From Sphingobium sp. TKS (GTDB lineage: Bacteria > Pseudomonadota > Alphaproteobacteria > Sphingomonadales > Sphingomonadaceae), in NCBI RefSeq assembly GCF_001563265.1, contig NZ_CP005083.1, positions 189,001 through 253,000 of the forward strand: a stretch of DNA of 64,000 bases, written 5' to 3'. Positions 1-9,202 of this stretch are shown in pieces; the first letter of the stretch is position 1, and every line of letters begins with the position of its first letter. Under the pieces are notes generated by a model that did not search any database, was not told where the DNA came from, and worked only from the letters and a program-made list of their open reading frames with translations. Made by a program: the position numbers and the translations under genes.

Positions 1-2
1 GC

Positions 3-71
3 GAGATGTTGGAGCCGATTGCCGAGAGGGGATTATTCCGGCGGATGCGCGGATGGATGGAGCGCGGGTAA
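3..71 (+). CDS. possible 3' end of a gene cut by the window edge
   Basis: The frame starting at base 3 is open from the window edge to a TAA at 69-71 and would encode about 22 residues ending in RRMRGWMERG. It points toward smc and stops just before a hairpin. The composition is plausible for a protein C-terminus, but the piece is too short to identify and may be a chance open frame. Confidence 0.25.
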   Translation, partial: EMLEPIAERGLFRRMRGWMERG

Positions 72-86
72 ACCGGATAATGGTGG

Positions 87-110
87 GTGCTCCTGCGAAG
101 GCAGGAGCAC
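87..110. repeat. perfect palindrome (GTGCTCCTGC-GAAG-GCAGGAGCAC)
   Basis: Two 10-bp arms are separated by GAAG. The element sits 6 bases past the end of smc, in the gap between smc and whatever lies to its left, so it could act as a bidirectional transcript end. The same core recurs at 10009-10076 and 38662-38727, which makes it a dispersed repeat family in this genome. Confidence 0.75.
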
Positions 111-116
111 GTAGCT

Positions 117-3100
117 TTACTCCGCCGCCAGCAGCGCCTCAGCCCCGCCCAAATTCACCGAGACGAGGCGGCTCACCCCTCGCTCCACCATCGTCACGCC
201 GAACAGGCGGTGCATGCGGGCCATCGTCACCGCATTGTGGCTGACGATCAGATAGCGCGTGTCGGTCTGCCCCACCATCACGTCGAGCAGATCGCAGAAG
301 CGCTCCACATTAGCGTCGTCCAGCGGGGCGTCGACTTCGTCCAGCACGCAGATCGGGGCGGGGTTCGTCAGGAACAGGCCGAAGATCAGCGCGACGGCGG
401 TGAGCGCTTGTTCGCCGCCAGAGAGCAGGGTGAGCGCGGCCAGCTTCTTGCCCGGCGGCTGGGCCATGATCTCCAGCCCCGCTTCCAAGGGATCGTCGCT
501 GTCGATCAGTTCCAGATGCGCTTGGCCGCCGTTGAAGAGGGTGGTGAAGAGGCGGCGGAAATGGCCGTCCACCGCCTCGAACGCGGCGAGCAGGCGCTGG
601 CGGCCCTCGCGGTTCAAACTGCCGATGGAACCGCGCAGGCGGTTGATGGCCTGGCTCAGTTCCTCGCTTTCGGCGCGGCTGTTGGCCTGGGTCGCTTCCA
701 GTTCCTCCAGTTCCTGCGCGGCGACGAGGTTGACCGGGCCGATGCGTTCGCGCTCGGTAACGAGGCGGTCATGCTCGGCCTGTTCGGTCTGTGCGATGCG
801 GATGTCGGCGCTGGCGAAGCCCAATTTCTCCGGCAGGACCGGGGGTGGGCATTCGAAGCGTTCGCCCGAAAGGCGGTTGGTTTCGACGCGCTTTTCGTCA
901 GCCGCTTCGGCGCGGGCGACGGCGGTGGCGCGGGCTTCGCGGCATCCGGCGAGGGTTTCGCCAGCTTGGGCGGCGCGCTGCTCGGCGGTGCGCAGGGCGG
1001 CTTCGGCTTCGCTTTCCTCGCGGCGGGCGGTGTCGGCGGCTTGGGTCAGTGCGTCGCCTTGTTCGCCAAGCGTCGCGATGGCGGCGGCGAGCTGGTCCGG
1101 CTGCTCCGCAATGTCGGCGCGTTCCTGGGCGATGGCCTCGTTACGGTCGACCATGGCGGCGATGCGCTTGGCGGCTTCGCCTGCGCGGGCGCGCCAGCCC
1201 TTGGCCTCGGCATCGGCGGCGGCCATGCGTTCGCGGTCGCTGGCCAGAGCGCGGTCGGCCAGCGCCTGGTCGGCCTGAAGCTGGCTGACGGCAAGGCGGG
1301 CCTTTTCGCTGGCCTGTTGCAGCGTGGTGGCGAGGGTGCGGGTTTCCTCTCCGTCCGGCATGGCGGCGCGGGCGACTTGTGCCTTGTCGTGTTCGGCTTC
1401 AGCGGCGTCGAGGTCGGCGCGGGCTTCGGCCAGCCGTTCCTCAATCGCTTCGCGGCGGCCGGATAGGCGTTCGAGCGCGGTCGCGGCTTCGTCGGCGGCG
1501 CGCAGGGCGGTGCGCAGGCGCTGGTCGGCATTGGAGAGTTGCGTACGGCCGGTGGCAAGGGTCTGGGCTGCTTCGCGCTCGCAGGCGGCGGCAGAGTCCT
1601 GCGCCATGCGGCCGGCATCGACCTCGGCCTCAATGGCGGGACGGGCGGCGGCGATGGCGTCGAGGCGGTTGATGCGAATCAGGCGCTCGGCGGCGGCTGC
1701 GCCGCCTTCGATGGCGAGATAGCCGTCCCAGCGGCGGAGCTGGCCGTCCTTGGTGACGATCCGTTGGCCTACGGCGAGGGGATGGCCTTCGTCACTGTCC
1801 GTGACCGCGACCTGCGCAAGGCGGCGGGCAAGTTCCGGCGGCGCGGTCACATGGGTGGACAGCGCCGTGCAGCCCGCGGGCAGTGCGGGATCGCTGTCGA
1901 GCGGGGCGGCGCCTGCCCAGCGGCGTTTGCCTGTGGTGGCGATAGGGGCTTCCAGATCGTCGCCCAGCGCGGCGGCCAGGGCGCGTTCATAGCCGGGGGC
2001 GGCTTTGAGCTGGTCGAGTGCGCGGCTGCGGTTGCCGGTGCCGCTTTCCACCGCCCGTTTTAGGGCAGAGGCTTCGCTGTCCAGCGCGGCGAGCCCGGCG
2101 CGGGCGGAGGCAAGCGCGGCTTCGGCGGTGGCGCGGGCTTCGGCGGCTTCGGCGCGAGTGGTTTCGGCGGTGCGGATCGCGGCTTCTGCTGCGTCACGGT
2201 CGGCGCCGGCTTGTTGTTGGGCGGTGAGTGCTTCGGTGCGCTTCTCTTCCAGCGGGGCGGCATCGGGTAGGGCGGCGGCCTCGGATTCGAGGCGCTGGGC
2301 TTCGCGGACCGCACGGTCCAGGCGGCCGCGCGCGGCGGCGAGGGCTGCGTCGGCAACGCGCAGTTCCGCCTGCTCGCCAGCCTGCTTGGCCATGGCTTTC
2401 GCCAGATCGAGTTCGGCGTCGCGGGCGGCGTCCTCGGCGCGGGCGATGCGGCCGGCGAAATCGGGGCGCATCGCTTCGGTTTCCGCGATGCGGCCTTTCA
2501 GCACGGTGATTTCGTCGGTGAGGCGGGCGATCGCTTCGGCCGCGTCATTGGCGAGCGTGCCTTCCCGCTCCCGGTCCTCTTCCAGACGGGCGGCCTGCTG
2601 GGCAAGGTCGTGGAGGCGGCGGACCACGCCGTCGCGTTCGGTGCGCAGGGCGGTAAGCTTGTGGCCCGCCTCGCTGGCGGCATCGCGGGCGGTCTGGGCG
2701 GCGGCGCGTTTTGCGGCAAGCGCTTCGACGGCGGCATTGGCGTGGACGGCGGCAGCCTGCTGGGCTTCCTGCGCGGCGGCGACGGCGGTTTCGGCCTGCT
2801 TCGCCTCGGCGCGAGCGGCATCGGCGCTGGCGGCTGCTTCGCGCCAACGGGCAAAGATCACCCGCGCTTCGGCAATGCGGATCTGTTCGGACAGGCGGAT
2901 ATAGCGCTCTGCCGCCTTGGCCTGACGGCGCAGGCTGTTGGCGCGGGCGTCCATGTCCGATAGGATTTCGTCCAGCCGCATGAGGTTGGCTTCGGCGGCG
3001 CGCAGCTTCTGCTCGGCATCCTTGCGGCGGACGTGGAGGCCGGAAATGCCCGCCGCTTCCTCCAGCATGGCGCGGCGTTCCTGCGGGCGGGCGGCGATGA

Positions 3101-3560
3101 CGGCGGCGATGCGGCCCTGGCTGACCAGAGCTGGACTATGTGGCCCGGTGGCGGCATCCGCGAAGATCAGCGACACGTCCTTGGCGCGGACGTCGCGGCC
3201 ATTGGCTCTGTAGGCGCTGCCCGCGCCGCGTTCGATGCGGCGGGTGACTTCCAACTCGCCGTCAGCCGCGACTTCGACCGCGTTGAACAGTTCGCCCTGT
3301 TCCTGGATGGTGAGCAACGAGACTTCAGCGAAATCGCGCTGGGGGCGGGTGGAGGTGCCCGCGAAGATCACATCCTCCATGCCGCCGCCGCGCATCGACT
3401 TGGCGCTGGATTCGCCCATGACCCAGCGGATCGCTTCGAGCAGGTTCGACTTGCCGCAGCCATTCGGCCCGACAATGCCGGTGAGGCCGGGTTCGATGCG
3501 CAGTTCCGTCGGGTCGACGAAGCTCTTGAAGCCGGAAAGTTTGAGGCGCCTTATCTGCAT
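117..3560 (-). CDS. smc: chromosome segregation ATPase SMC
   Basis: This 1147-residue protein is the core of the bacterial condensin (SMC-ScpAB), which organises and segregates the chromosome. The N-terminal ATPase half has the Walker A motif GPNGCGKSN at residues 31-39. Long Ala/Glu/Arg-rich coiled-coil arms flank a hinge near the middle (about residues 510-640). The C-terminal half has the ABC signature LSGGEQ at about 1046 and a Walker B ending VLDEVDAPLDD at about 1072. Length and motif order are normal for alphaproteobacterial SMC. It is the last gene of a minus-strand group with two DsbA-like genes and dciA. The coiled coils produce many long spurious open frames on the opposite strand. 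Confidence 0.97.
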   Translation of the reverse strand: MQIRRLKLSGFKSFVDPTELRIEPGLTGIVGPNGCGKSNLLEAIRWVMGESSAKSMRGGGMEDVIFAGTSTRPQRDFAEVSLLTIQEQGELFNAVEVAADGELEVTRRIERGAGSAYRANGRDVRAKDVSLIFADAATGPHSPALVSQGRIAAVIAARPQERRAMLEEAAGISGLHVRRKDAEQKLRAAEANLMRLDEILSDMDARANSLRRQAKAAERYIRLSEQIRIAEARVIFARWREAAASADAARAEAKQAETAVAAAQEAQQAAAVHANAAVEALAAKRAAAQTARDAASEAGHKLTALRTERDGVVRRLHDLAQQAARLEEDREREGTLANDAAEAIARLTDEITVLKGRIAETEAMRPDFAGRIARAEDAARDAELDLAKAMAKQAGEQAELRVADAALAAARGRLDRAVREAQRLESEAAALPDAAPLEEKRTEALTAQQQAGADRDAAEAAIRTAETTRAEAAEARATAEAALASARAGLAALDSEASALKRAVESGTGNRSRALDQLKAAPGYERALAAALGDDLEAPIATTGKRRWAGAAPLDSDPALPAGCTALSTHVTAPPELARRLAQVAVTDSDEGHPLAVGQRIVTKDGQLRRWDGYLAIEGGAAAAERLIRINRLDAIAAARPAIEAEVDAGRMAQDSAAACEREAAQTLATGRTQLSNADQRLRTALRAADEAATALERLSGRREAIEERLAEARADLDAAEAEHDKAQVARAAMPDGEETRTLATTLQQASEKARLAVSQLQADQALADRALASDRERMAAADAEAKGWRARAGEAAKRIAAMVDRNEAIAQERADIAEQPDQLAAAIATLGEQGDALTQAADTARREESEAEAALRTAEQRAAQAGETLAGCREARATAVARAEAADEKRVETNRLSGERFECPPPVLPEKLGFASADIRIAQTEQAEHDRLVTERERIGPVNLVAAQELEELEATQANSRAESEELSQAINRLRGSIGSLNREGRQRLLAAFEAVDGHFRRLFTTLFNGGQAHLELIDSDDPLEAGLEIMAQPPGKKLAALTLLSGGEQALTAVALIFGLFLTNPAPICVLDEVDAPLDDANVERFCDLLDVMVGQTDTRYLIVSHNAVTMARMHRLFGVTMVERGVSRLVSVNLGGAEALLAAE

Positions 3561-3730
3561 CGTGCAAGATCAGGGCAGCGCAAAGCCGCCCCGCGGCTGG
3601 CCCCTTTCGGGGCCAGCATGTTGCCCGTGATTTCCGAGCCGCCAGATGTTGCCATCTGGCTTGAAATCACTTTAGCGGAAACCCGCATCGATGATGTCAG
3701 CCCCCTCTTATTCAATCCCAAATCCCTGAC

Positions 3731-4465
3731 TTAGAGTCCCGCTTCCTTGAGTTTGGTGCGCAGTGCTGGCCAGGCGGCGGTGTTTTCGACCATCACGCCG
3801 TTCAGGATGAAGGTCGGCGTGCCTTCGATCTTATATTGCTGGTTCGCCTCTTCCACGCCCTTGGCCAGCTTTTCGGCGGCGGCGGTGTCGGCCAGGCATT
3901 GCTTCGCCTGATCCTCAGCTATGCCGCGCTGCTTGGCGAAATCGACCAGGCCGACGGCGGCGGCCAACTGGCCGAAGCGCTGGGCCGGGGGCGCGCTCAT
4001 CAGCGCCTTGTATTTTTCGTCGCCCAGCGCCTGCGCCTTTTCGAACATGGCGTTCTGGTTGCCGAAAAACTGTTCGGACAGCGGATAGAAGATGTCCTTG
4101 CCGCCGCAGCGTGCCAGCAGCGCCGTCGAAATGTCGATCGGGTCGCGCACATAATTGCGGAATTCGAAGCTCATCTTGCCGCTGTCGACGATCTGCTTGA
4201 TCTCTTCGGCCGATTCAGCGGCGAAATCGCGGCAGTGCGAGCAGGTGTAGGAGCCATATTCGATCAGCTTCACCTTCGCATTGGGATTGCCCATGACGAA
4301 ATGGCCTTCGGGCGTGGCGGCAATGGTTTCGGACCATTTGGTGCCTGCCGGCGCGGCGACGGCGGCGACCGGTTCGGCGGAGGTGGCGCTGCCCGCATCC
4401 TTCTTGCCGCAGGCGGCGATGGTCAGGCTAAGGGCGATGAGAGCAAGTCCGGAAAGGGCTTTCAC
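3731..4465 (-). CDS. DsbA-family thiol oxidoreductase, lipoprotein
   Basis: A 244-residue exported thioredoxin-fold protein. The N-terminus is a lipoprotein signal with the lipobox Ile-Ala-Ala-Cys at residues 16-19, followed by an Ala/Pro linker, so it is probably anchored in the periplasm. The active site is Cys-Ser-His-Cys at 75-78 in the context SYTCSHC, and the cis-Pro loop is GTPTF near residue 215. The DSBA fold suggests disulfide formation in secreted proteins. It is paralogous to the next gene upstream, with which it shares spacing of the motif and the GxPxAKxKLxEY lead-in. The pair is adjacent to smc, an arrangement I recall from sphingomonads. The substrate is unknown. Confidence 0.85.
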   Translation of the reverse strand: MKALSGLALIALSLTIAACGKKDAGSATSAEPVAAVAAPAGTKWSETIAATPEGHFVMGNPNAKVKLIEYGSYTCSHCRDFAAESAEEIKQIVDSGKMSFEFRNYVRDPIDISTALLARCGGKDIFYPLSEQFFGNQNAMFEKAQALGDEKYKALMSAPPAQRFGQLAAAVGLVDFAKQRGIAEDQAKQCLADTAAAEKLAKGVEEANQQYKIEGTPTFILNGVMVENTAAWPALRTKLKEAGL

Positions 4466-4509
4466 GTTATTTTGGCTCCGTTTGTCGGGCGTTATCGTGC
4501 ACGTTTAGA

Positions 4510-5169
4510 TCAGGGCAATGCCGCCTGCAACCGCGTCCAGTCGGAACCGTGAACCAACGTGCCGTTCACCGTGAACGCGGGCGTGCCGGTGATCTGCACC
4601 TTGTTCCAGGCTTCGTCGGTCATGGCGAGGATCTGCTTCATCGACGCGGGATCGTTGATGCAGGCGTCGAGCTGTGCGGGCTTGTAGCCGCGCTTCGCCA
4701 TCAGGGCGTAGAGTCCGGTCTTCTGGCCGATGTCGCGCAGGGCAGCCTTTTGTTCGGTCGGCTTGGTCGCGTCCTTTTCATAGGCCATCAGCTTTTCCAT
4801 CCAGGCGTCCTGATTGGCGAACAGCGCTTCGTGATTGCCGAAGAAACGCTTCGGACCGCCGCAGCGGGCGAGCAGGGCGGCGGTCAGGTCATATCTGTCG
4901 CGCACGGCGTTGCGGACTTCGACGCTCATCTTGCCGCCCTTCACATAATTGGCCCGCAGCGGTTCGCTGGCCTCGCCCACGAAATGGGCGCAGTGGGAGC
5001 AGGTGTAGCTCACATATTCGACCAACTTGGTCGGCGCGGCGGGATTGCCCAGCACATGGCCGCCGATCGGGGACAGGACGATCTGATTCAGCCAATTGGC
5101 GGCGGGGGCAGCGATGAGGGTCGCGGGGATGGCGAGCAAAGTGAGCAACAGCAATCTGAGTTTCGTCAT
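4510..5169 (-). CDS. DsbA-family thiol oxidoreductase, secreted
   Basis: A 219-residue protein. The start chosen is the ATG at 5169, because it gives a clean Sec signal (MTKLRLLLLTLLAIPATLIAA) that ends near residue 21. An upstream extension in the same frame to 5343 has no signal character. The redox motif CSHC is at 57-60, and the C-terminal cis-Pro loop is GTPAF. It is a paralogue of the gene at 3731-4465, 44 bases downstream, but lacks its lipobox, so this copy should be soluble or tethered by an uncleaved helix. The likely role is periplasmic dithiol oxidation. Confidence 0.83.
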   Translation of the reverse strand: MTKLRLLLLTLLAIPATLIAAPAANWLNQIVLSPIGGHVLGNPAAPTKLVEYVSYTCSHCAHFVGEASEPLRANYVKGGKMSVEVRNAVRDRYDLTAALLARCGGPKRFFGNHEALFANQDAWMEKLMAYEKDATKPTEQKAALRDIGQKTGLYALMAKRGYKPAQLDACINDPASMKQILAMTDEAWNKVQITGTPAFTVNGTLVHGSDWTRLQAALP

Positions 5170-5260
5170 GCGGTGGTCCAGTGAAACGCCGCCCCTGTCA
5201 CGGCTGAGGATGGATCGAATCGAGGTGCGATGTGCGCCGACGCGTCCCGGCACCTCGAAC

Positions 5261-5803
5261 TCAGCTGATCTTGGGCAAACCATTGGAATTGGCAAGCCCC
5301 TGCGCCAACGATTCCAACACGGCGCGCAGTTCGGGATCGCCAATGTCGCGGAGCGAATCGCCCAGTTCCACCGGAATGGGCTTGAGGTTGCGCGGCGGCG
5401 GGCGGCGTTCCGGCTCGCGGGGCTGGGTCATGCCCTGCTTCATTGAGACCTTGGCGACGGCGGCATAGCCGAAGAAGCGGTTCACCCGGTCGATGATGTC
5501 GGGCAGCACATGCTGGATCATCGGCGCATGGCCGCTCATGACGGTGAGCTGCAACGTGCCCCCGGCTTTCTTGCCCGCCGGGAAGCGGATCGATTCGGGT
5601 TCGCTGATCCCGGCATAATGGAGCCCGACGATCTCCGCCCAGCGGGTAACGATGCTGGACTGGACGAAGCCGAATTTGCGGAAGGCGGCGGCGCCGATGG
5701 CGGGCATCAGGTCCGCGATCCGGCGCGGGGCGCCGATGCGCGGGCGTTCCTCCGCCTGTTCCTTGCGGCTTTTCATTTTGGGAGTCGCGGGGCGTTCCGT
5801 CAT
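5261..5803 (-). CDS. DciA/DUF721 family protein
   Basis: A 180-residue protein with a central DUF721 domain (RWAEIVGLHYAGISEPESI, then TLQLTVMSGHAPMIQH). DUF721 proteins include DciA, the ancestral loader or partner of the replicative helicase DnaB in bacteria that lack DnaC. A Pro/Arg-rich linker follows the domain, and the C-terminus ends GLANSNGLPKIS. The start at 5803 is preferred to the upstream ATG at 5863, which would overlap mutY. It is divergent from mutY with only a 26-base gap, so the two promoters must overlap. Confidence 0.8.
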   Translation of the reverse strand: MTERPATPKMKSRKEQAEERPRIGAPRRIADLMPAIGAAAFRKFGFVQSSIVTRWAEIVGLHYAGISEPESIRFPAGKKAGGTLQLTVMSGHAPMIQHVLPDIIDRVNRFFGYAAVAKVSMKQGMTQPREPERRPPPRNLKPIPVELGDSLRDIGDPELRAVLESLAQGLANSNGLPKIS

Positions 5804-5829
5804 GCCTCGCTTAATGGCATAGGGGCGCC

Positions 5830-6900
5830 ATGCGCGTCGAGGGTAACATCCAGAAAATAGCATCCGATTTGCTCGCCCATTATGACGTCCATGCGCGCAG
5901 GCTGCCCTGGCGCGCGGCGCCGGGGGCCAATGCCGCCGATCCCTATCGGGTGTGGCTGTCGGAGGTGATGCTCCAGCAGACGACGGTGGCGGCGGTCGGG
6001 CCTTATTTCGCGAAGTTCACGGATCGCTGGCCTGATGTGGCGGCCCTGGCGGCGGAGGAGGATGCCGAGGTCATGGCCGCCTGGGCGGGGCTGGGCTATT
6101 ATGCCCGCGCCCGTAATCTGCTGGCCTGTGCGCGGGCGGTGGCGGGCGAGCATGGCGGGGTGTTTCCCGATACCGAGGACGGACTGCGCGCCCTGCCGGG
6201 CGTGGGGGCTTATACGGCGGCGGCGGTGGCGGCGATCGCCTTCGGGCGGCGCGCCGTGGTGGTCGACGCCAATGTCGAGCGGGTGGTGGCCCGGCTCTTT
6301 GCCATCGCGACGCCTCTGCCTGCGGCACGCCCGGAGATTCGGGCGGCGACCGACAGCATCACGCCCGATCTGCGCGCCGGGGACTTTGCGCAGGCGATGA
6401 TGGATCTGGGCGCGACCATCTGTACGGCGCGCAATCCCGCTTGCGGGATTTGCCCCTTGCGGGAGGATTGCGCGGCTTTCCGGACCGCCGATCCTGCCGC
6501 TTTTCCGGTCAAGGCCGCGAAAAAGGCCAAGCCGCATCGGCTGGGCCATGGCTGGTGGATCGAGCGGCCGGACGGACATGTCTGGCTGGTGCGGCGGCCC
6601 GATAAGGGGATGTTGGGCGGCATGCGCGCGCTGCCTTCCTCCGAATGGAACGACGCGCCCGATGCCAGGCCGCCGCTATCCGCCCGCTGGCGGCAGGCGG
6701 CGGAGCCGGTGGCGCATGTTTTTACGCATTTCTCCCTCGCATTGACGGTCCACCATGCCCATGTCGGGCAGGACGTGACCCCACCCGGCGAGGGTGAATG
6801 GTGGCCGGTGGCCGAAATCGGGAAGGCGGGCCTGCCGACTCTTTTCGCCCGCGCCGCCGAAGTGGCGATGAAGGAGAGGATGGACGATGCACGGCTCTAA
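5830..6900 (+). CDS. mutY: A/G-specific adenine DNA glycosylase MutY
   Basis: This 356-residue enzyme removes adenine mispaired with 8-oxoguanine. The catalytic Glu is at residue 45 (SEVMLQQT). The helix-hairpin-helix is LPGVGAYTAAA at 122-132, and the catalytic Asp is D146 in VVVDANVER. The [4Fe-4S] ligands follow the C-x6-C-x2-C-x5-C pattern at C198, C205, C208 and C214. The C-terminal 8-oxoG-recognition domain (NUDIX-like) covers about 230-340. The gene overlaps the NudC start by 14 bases, so two oxidative-damage or nucleotide-cleaning enzymes are co-transcribed. Confidence 0.96.
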   Translation: MRVEGNIQKIASDLLAHYDVHARRLPWRAAPGANAADPYRVWLSEVMLQQTTVAAVGPYFAKFTDRWPDVAALAAEEDAEVMAAWAGLGYYARARNLLACARAVAGEHGGVFPDTEDGLRALPGVGAYTAAAVAAIAFGRRAVVVDANVERVVARLFAIATPLPAARPEIRAATDSITPDLRAGDFAQAMMDLGATICTARNPACGICPLREDCAAFRTADPAAFPVKAAKKAKPHRLGHGWWIERPDGHVWLVRRPDKGMLGGMRALPSSEWNDAPDARPPLSARWRQAAEPVAHVFTHFSLALTVHHAHVGQDVTPPGEGEWWPVAEIGKAGLPTLFARAAEVAMKERMDDARL

Positions 6901-7807
6901 TGCCCCGGAATCGCAGCTTGTGGCCTTTGGCGGGGGGCGGTTGGACCGGGTCGATCATATCCGCAGCAATCCTGCCCTGCTGGCGGAGGCCTTTGCCTCT
7001 CCGCTGGCCCGCCGTGTCGTGCTGGAGGGACTGGAGCCAGTGGTCGAGGGTGGCCATCTGGTGATGGAGCCGCTGCCCGACGATGCCTGGATCGAGCATC
7101 ATGCGCTGCTGGGCGTGGATGAGCGGCAGCGGCCGATCTTCGCGGAGCTGCTCGCGGATGCGCCGGACAGCTTCTTCGCCACGCCGCGCAGCCGGGCATT
7201 GGCGGGCGAGGTGCCGGGACATGAGGTCGCCCTCTACGGCACGGCGCGCAGCCTGCTGGCCTGGCATGCGCGGCACCGCTTCTGTTCCGTGTGCGGGCAG
7301 CGCACCGCCCCGGTCAAGGCGGGCTGGTCGCGCCGCTGCGGTTCCTGCGAGGCCGAGCATTTTCCCCGCGTCGATCCGGTCGTCATCATGCTGGCCGAGC
7401 ATCGCGGGCGGGTGTTGCTCGGGCGGCAGCATAGCTGGCCGGCGGGGCGCTATTCGGCGCTGGCCGGCTTCGTCGAGCCGGGCGAGACGCTGGAGGAAGC
7501 GGTCGTTCGCGAGATCAAGGAGGAGGCGGGCGTCGCCACCCATAAGGTGCGCTATGTGACCAGCCAGCCCTGGCCCTTCCCCTCCTCGCTGATGATCGCC
7601 TGCATGGCGCAGGCGGATGACGATGCGCTGAAGATCGACGAAAATGAGATCGAGCATGCCTTCTGGTGCGATGCGGAGGGGGTTCGGGCTGCGATGGCCG
7701 AAGAGGAAGGCGCGCCCTTCGTCGCGCCGCCGCCGATGGCGGTGGCCTGGCATTTGCTGAAGCACTGGCTGGATGGGCAGGTTGCCGACCGTGAGCCAAG
7801 CGCGTAA
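6887..7807 (+). CDS. nudC: NAD(+)/NADH diphosphatase NudC
   Basis: This 306-residue Nudix hydrolase cleaves NAD(H) to NMN(H) and AMP and can decap NAD-RNA. A zinc ribbon has cysteines at 133, 136, 151 and 154. The Nudix box GFVEPGETLEEAVVREIKEEAGV spans 194-216. The NudC-specific SQPWPFPSS motif is at 226-234 and distinguishes it from other Nudix families. It starts inside the end of mutY (14-base overlap), so translation is probably coupled. Confidence 0.95.
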   Translation: MHGSNAPESQLVAFGGGRLDRVDHIRSNPALLAEAFASPLARRVVLEGLEPVVEGGHLVMEPLPDDAWIEHHALLGVDERQRPIFAELLADAPDSFFATPRSRALAGEVPGHEVALYGTARSLLAWHARHRFCSVCGQRTAPVKAGWSRRCGSCEAEHFPRVDPVVIMLAEHRGRVLLGRQHSWPAGRYSALAGFVEPGETLEEAVVREIKEEAGVATHKVRYVTSQPWPFPSSLMIACMAQADDDALKIDENEIEHAFWCDAEGVRAAMAEEEGAPFVAPPPMAVAWHLLKHWLDGQVADREPSA

Positions 7808-7855
7808 GGCCGCCCATTCGCCCTGCATGCCCCATTACAGGAAACGACACAGCCC

Positions 7856-9202
7856 ATGCTCAGCCTAGAAGAAGCCCAGTCTCGCGCGCAGGATCTGGTG
7901 ACGGCGGCGCGCCGGGCAGGTGCGGATGCGGCCGACGCCATCTATGCCTGCAACGCGTCGACCAATGTGTCGGTGCGGCTGGGCGCGCTGGAGGATGTGG
8001 AACGGTCGGAGGGCGAGGAAATCGGCCTGCGCGTGTTCATCGGCCGCCGCTCAGCGAGCATTTCGGCGTCGGACATGAATCCGGCGACGCTGGCGACTTT
8101 GGTCGACCGCTGCATCGCCATGGCGGGGCAGGCGCCGGAGGATCCCTATGCCGGGCTGGCTCCCGAAGACCGGTTGCTGAAGGAGGCGCTGCCCGCGCTG
8201 GACCTGGCCGATCCGTTCGAGCCGGAACCGGCGGACCTCAGGGCACGCGCCATGATCGCGGAGGAAGCGGCGCGTGCTGTGCCGGGCGTCACCAACAGCG
8301 AGGGCGGCGGCGCGGCGACCGGGCGGAGCCAGATGGCGCTCGCCACCAGCCATGGCTTTGCCGGAGCCTATGCGGGGACGAGTCATTCGACCTGGGCGAG
8401 CGTGCTGGCCGGGACCGGCGCCGACATGCAGCGCGACCATGCCAGCCACAGTGTCCGCCATATCGAGGATCTGGACGATGCCGATGCGGTCGGCACCCGG
8501 GCGGGGCATCGCGCGGTGGCGCGGCTCAATCCGGTGAAGGTGGGAAGCGGCGTGATGCCGGTGATTTTCGACCCGCGCATCGGCTCCAGCCTGGTCGGTC
8601 ACTTGATCGGCGGCATGGTCGGCCCGGCGATCGCGCGGCGGTCCAGCTTCCTGCTGGACTCGTTGGGCGAGGCGCTGTTCGATTCGGGTGTCACGATCAT
8701 CGACGATCCGCTGCGGCTGCGGGGTCTGCGTTCGCGGCCCTTCGACGGGGAAGGCCTTCCGGTCGAGCGTCGCGCGCTGATCGACAAGGGCGTGCTGACC
8801 GGCTGGCTGATGGACAGCGCCTCGGCGCGGCAGTTGGGGCTGGAGCCGACCGGCCATGCCAGCCGTGGCGGCAGCGGCGCGCCGGGCGCGGGCGTCACCA
8901 ATGTGCATATGGAGCCGGGGACGGTTTCGCCCGGTGAACTCATGGCGGATGTGAAGCGTGGCCTCTACGTCACCGAACTGATCGGCATGGGCGTCAATGG
9001 CGTGACCGGCGATTACAGCCGGGGCGCGGCGGGCTTCCTGATCGAAAATGGCGTGGTGGGTCAGGCCGTGTCGGAAATCACCATCGCCAGCAATTTGAAG
9101 GCCATGTTCCGGGCGCTGGTGCCGGCCGATGACCTGGTCTTCCGCTATGGCATGAACGTGCCGACGATCCGCATCGACGGGATGACCGTTGCCGGCGGCT
9201 GA
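7856..9202 (+). CDS. pmbA: TldD/PmbA family protein (PmbA/TldE subunit)
   Basis: A 448-residue member of the TldD/PmbA (peptidase U62) family. It has the usual N-terminal lead (AGADAADAIY) and a conserved C-terminal region with HASRGGSGAPGAGVTN and YSRGAAGFLIENG. The HExxxH zinc motif of TldD is absent, which fits the non-catalytic TldE/PmbA partner. In enterobacteria the heterodimer processes microcin B17 and degrades CcdA; the natural substrate here is unknown. The next gene starts within its last codons. Confidence 0.9.
   Translation: MLSLEEAQSRAQDLVTAARRAGADAADAIYACNASTNVSVRLGALEDVERSEGEEIGLRVFIGRRSASISASDMNPATLATLVDRCIAMAGQAPEDPYAGLAPEDRLLKEALPALDLADPFEPEPADLRARAMIAEEAARAVPGVTNSEGGGAATGRSQMALATSHGFAGAYAGTSHSTWASVLAGTGADMQRDHASHSVRHIEDLDDADAVGTRAGHRAVARLNPVKVGSGVMPVIFDPRIGSSLVGHLIGGMVGPAIARRSSFLLDSLGEALFDSGVTIIDDPLRLRGLRSRPFDGEGLPVERRALIDKGVLTGWLMDSASARQLGLEPTGHASRGGSGAPGAGVTNVHMEPGTVSPGELMADVKRGLYVTELIGMGVNGVTGDYSRGAAGFLIENGVVGQAVSEITIASNLKAMFRALVPADDLVFRYGMNVPTIRIDGMTVAGG

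Noticed and set aside
87..1466. 459-codon plus-strand frame at the window start
   Set aside because: Lies opposite the smc coiled-coil coding region; Ala/Gly/Arg composition is typical of an antisense shadow.
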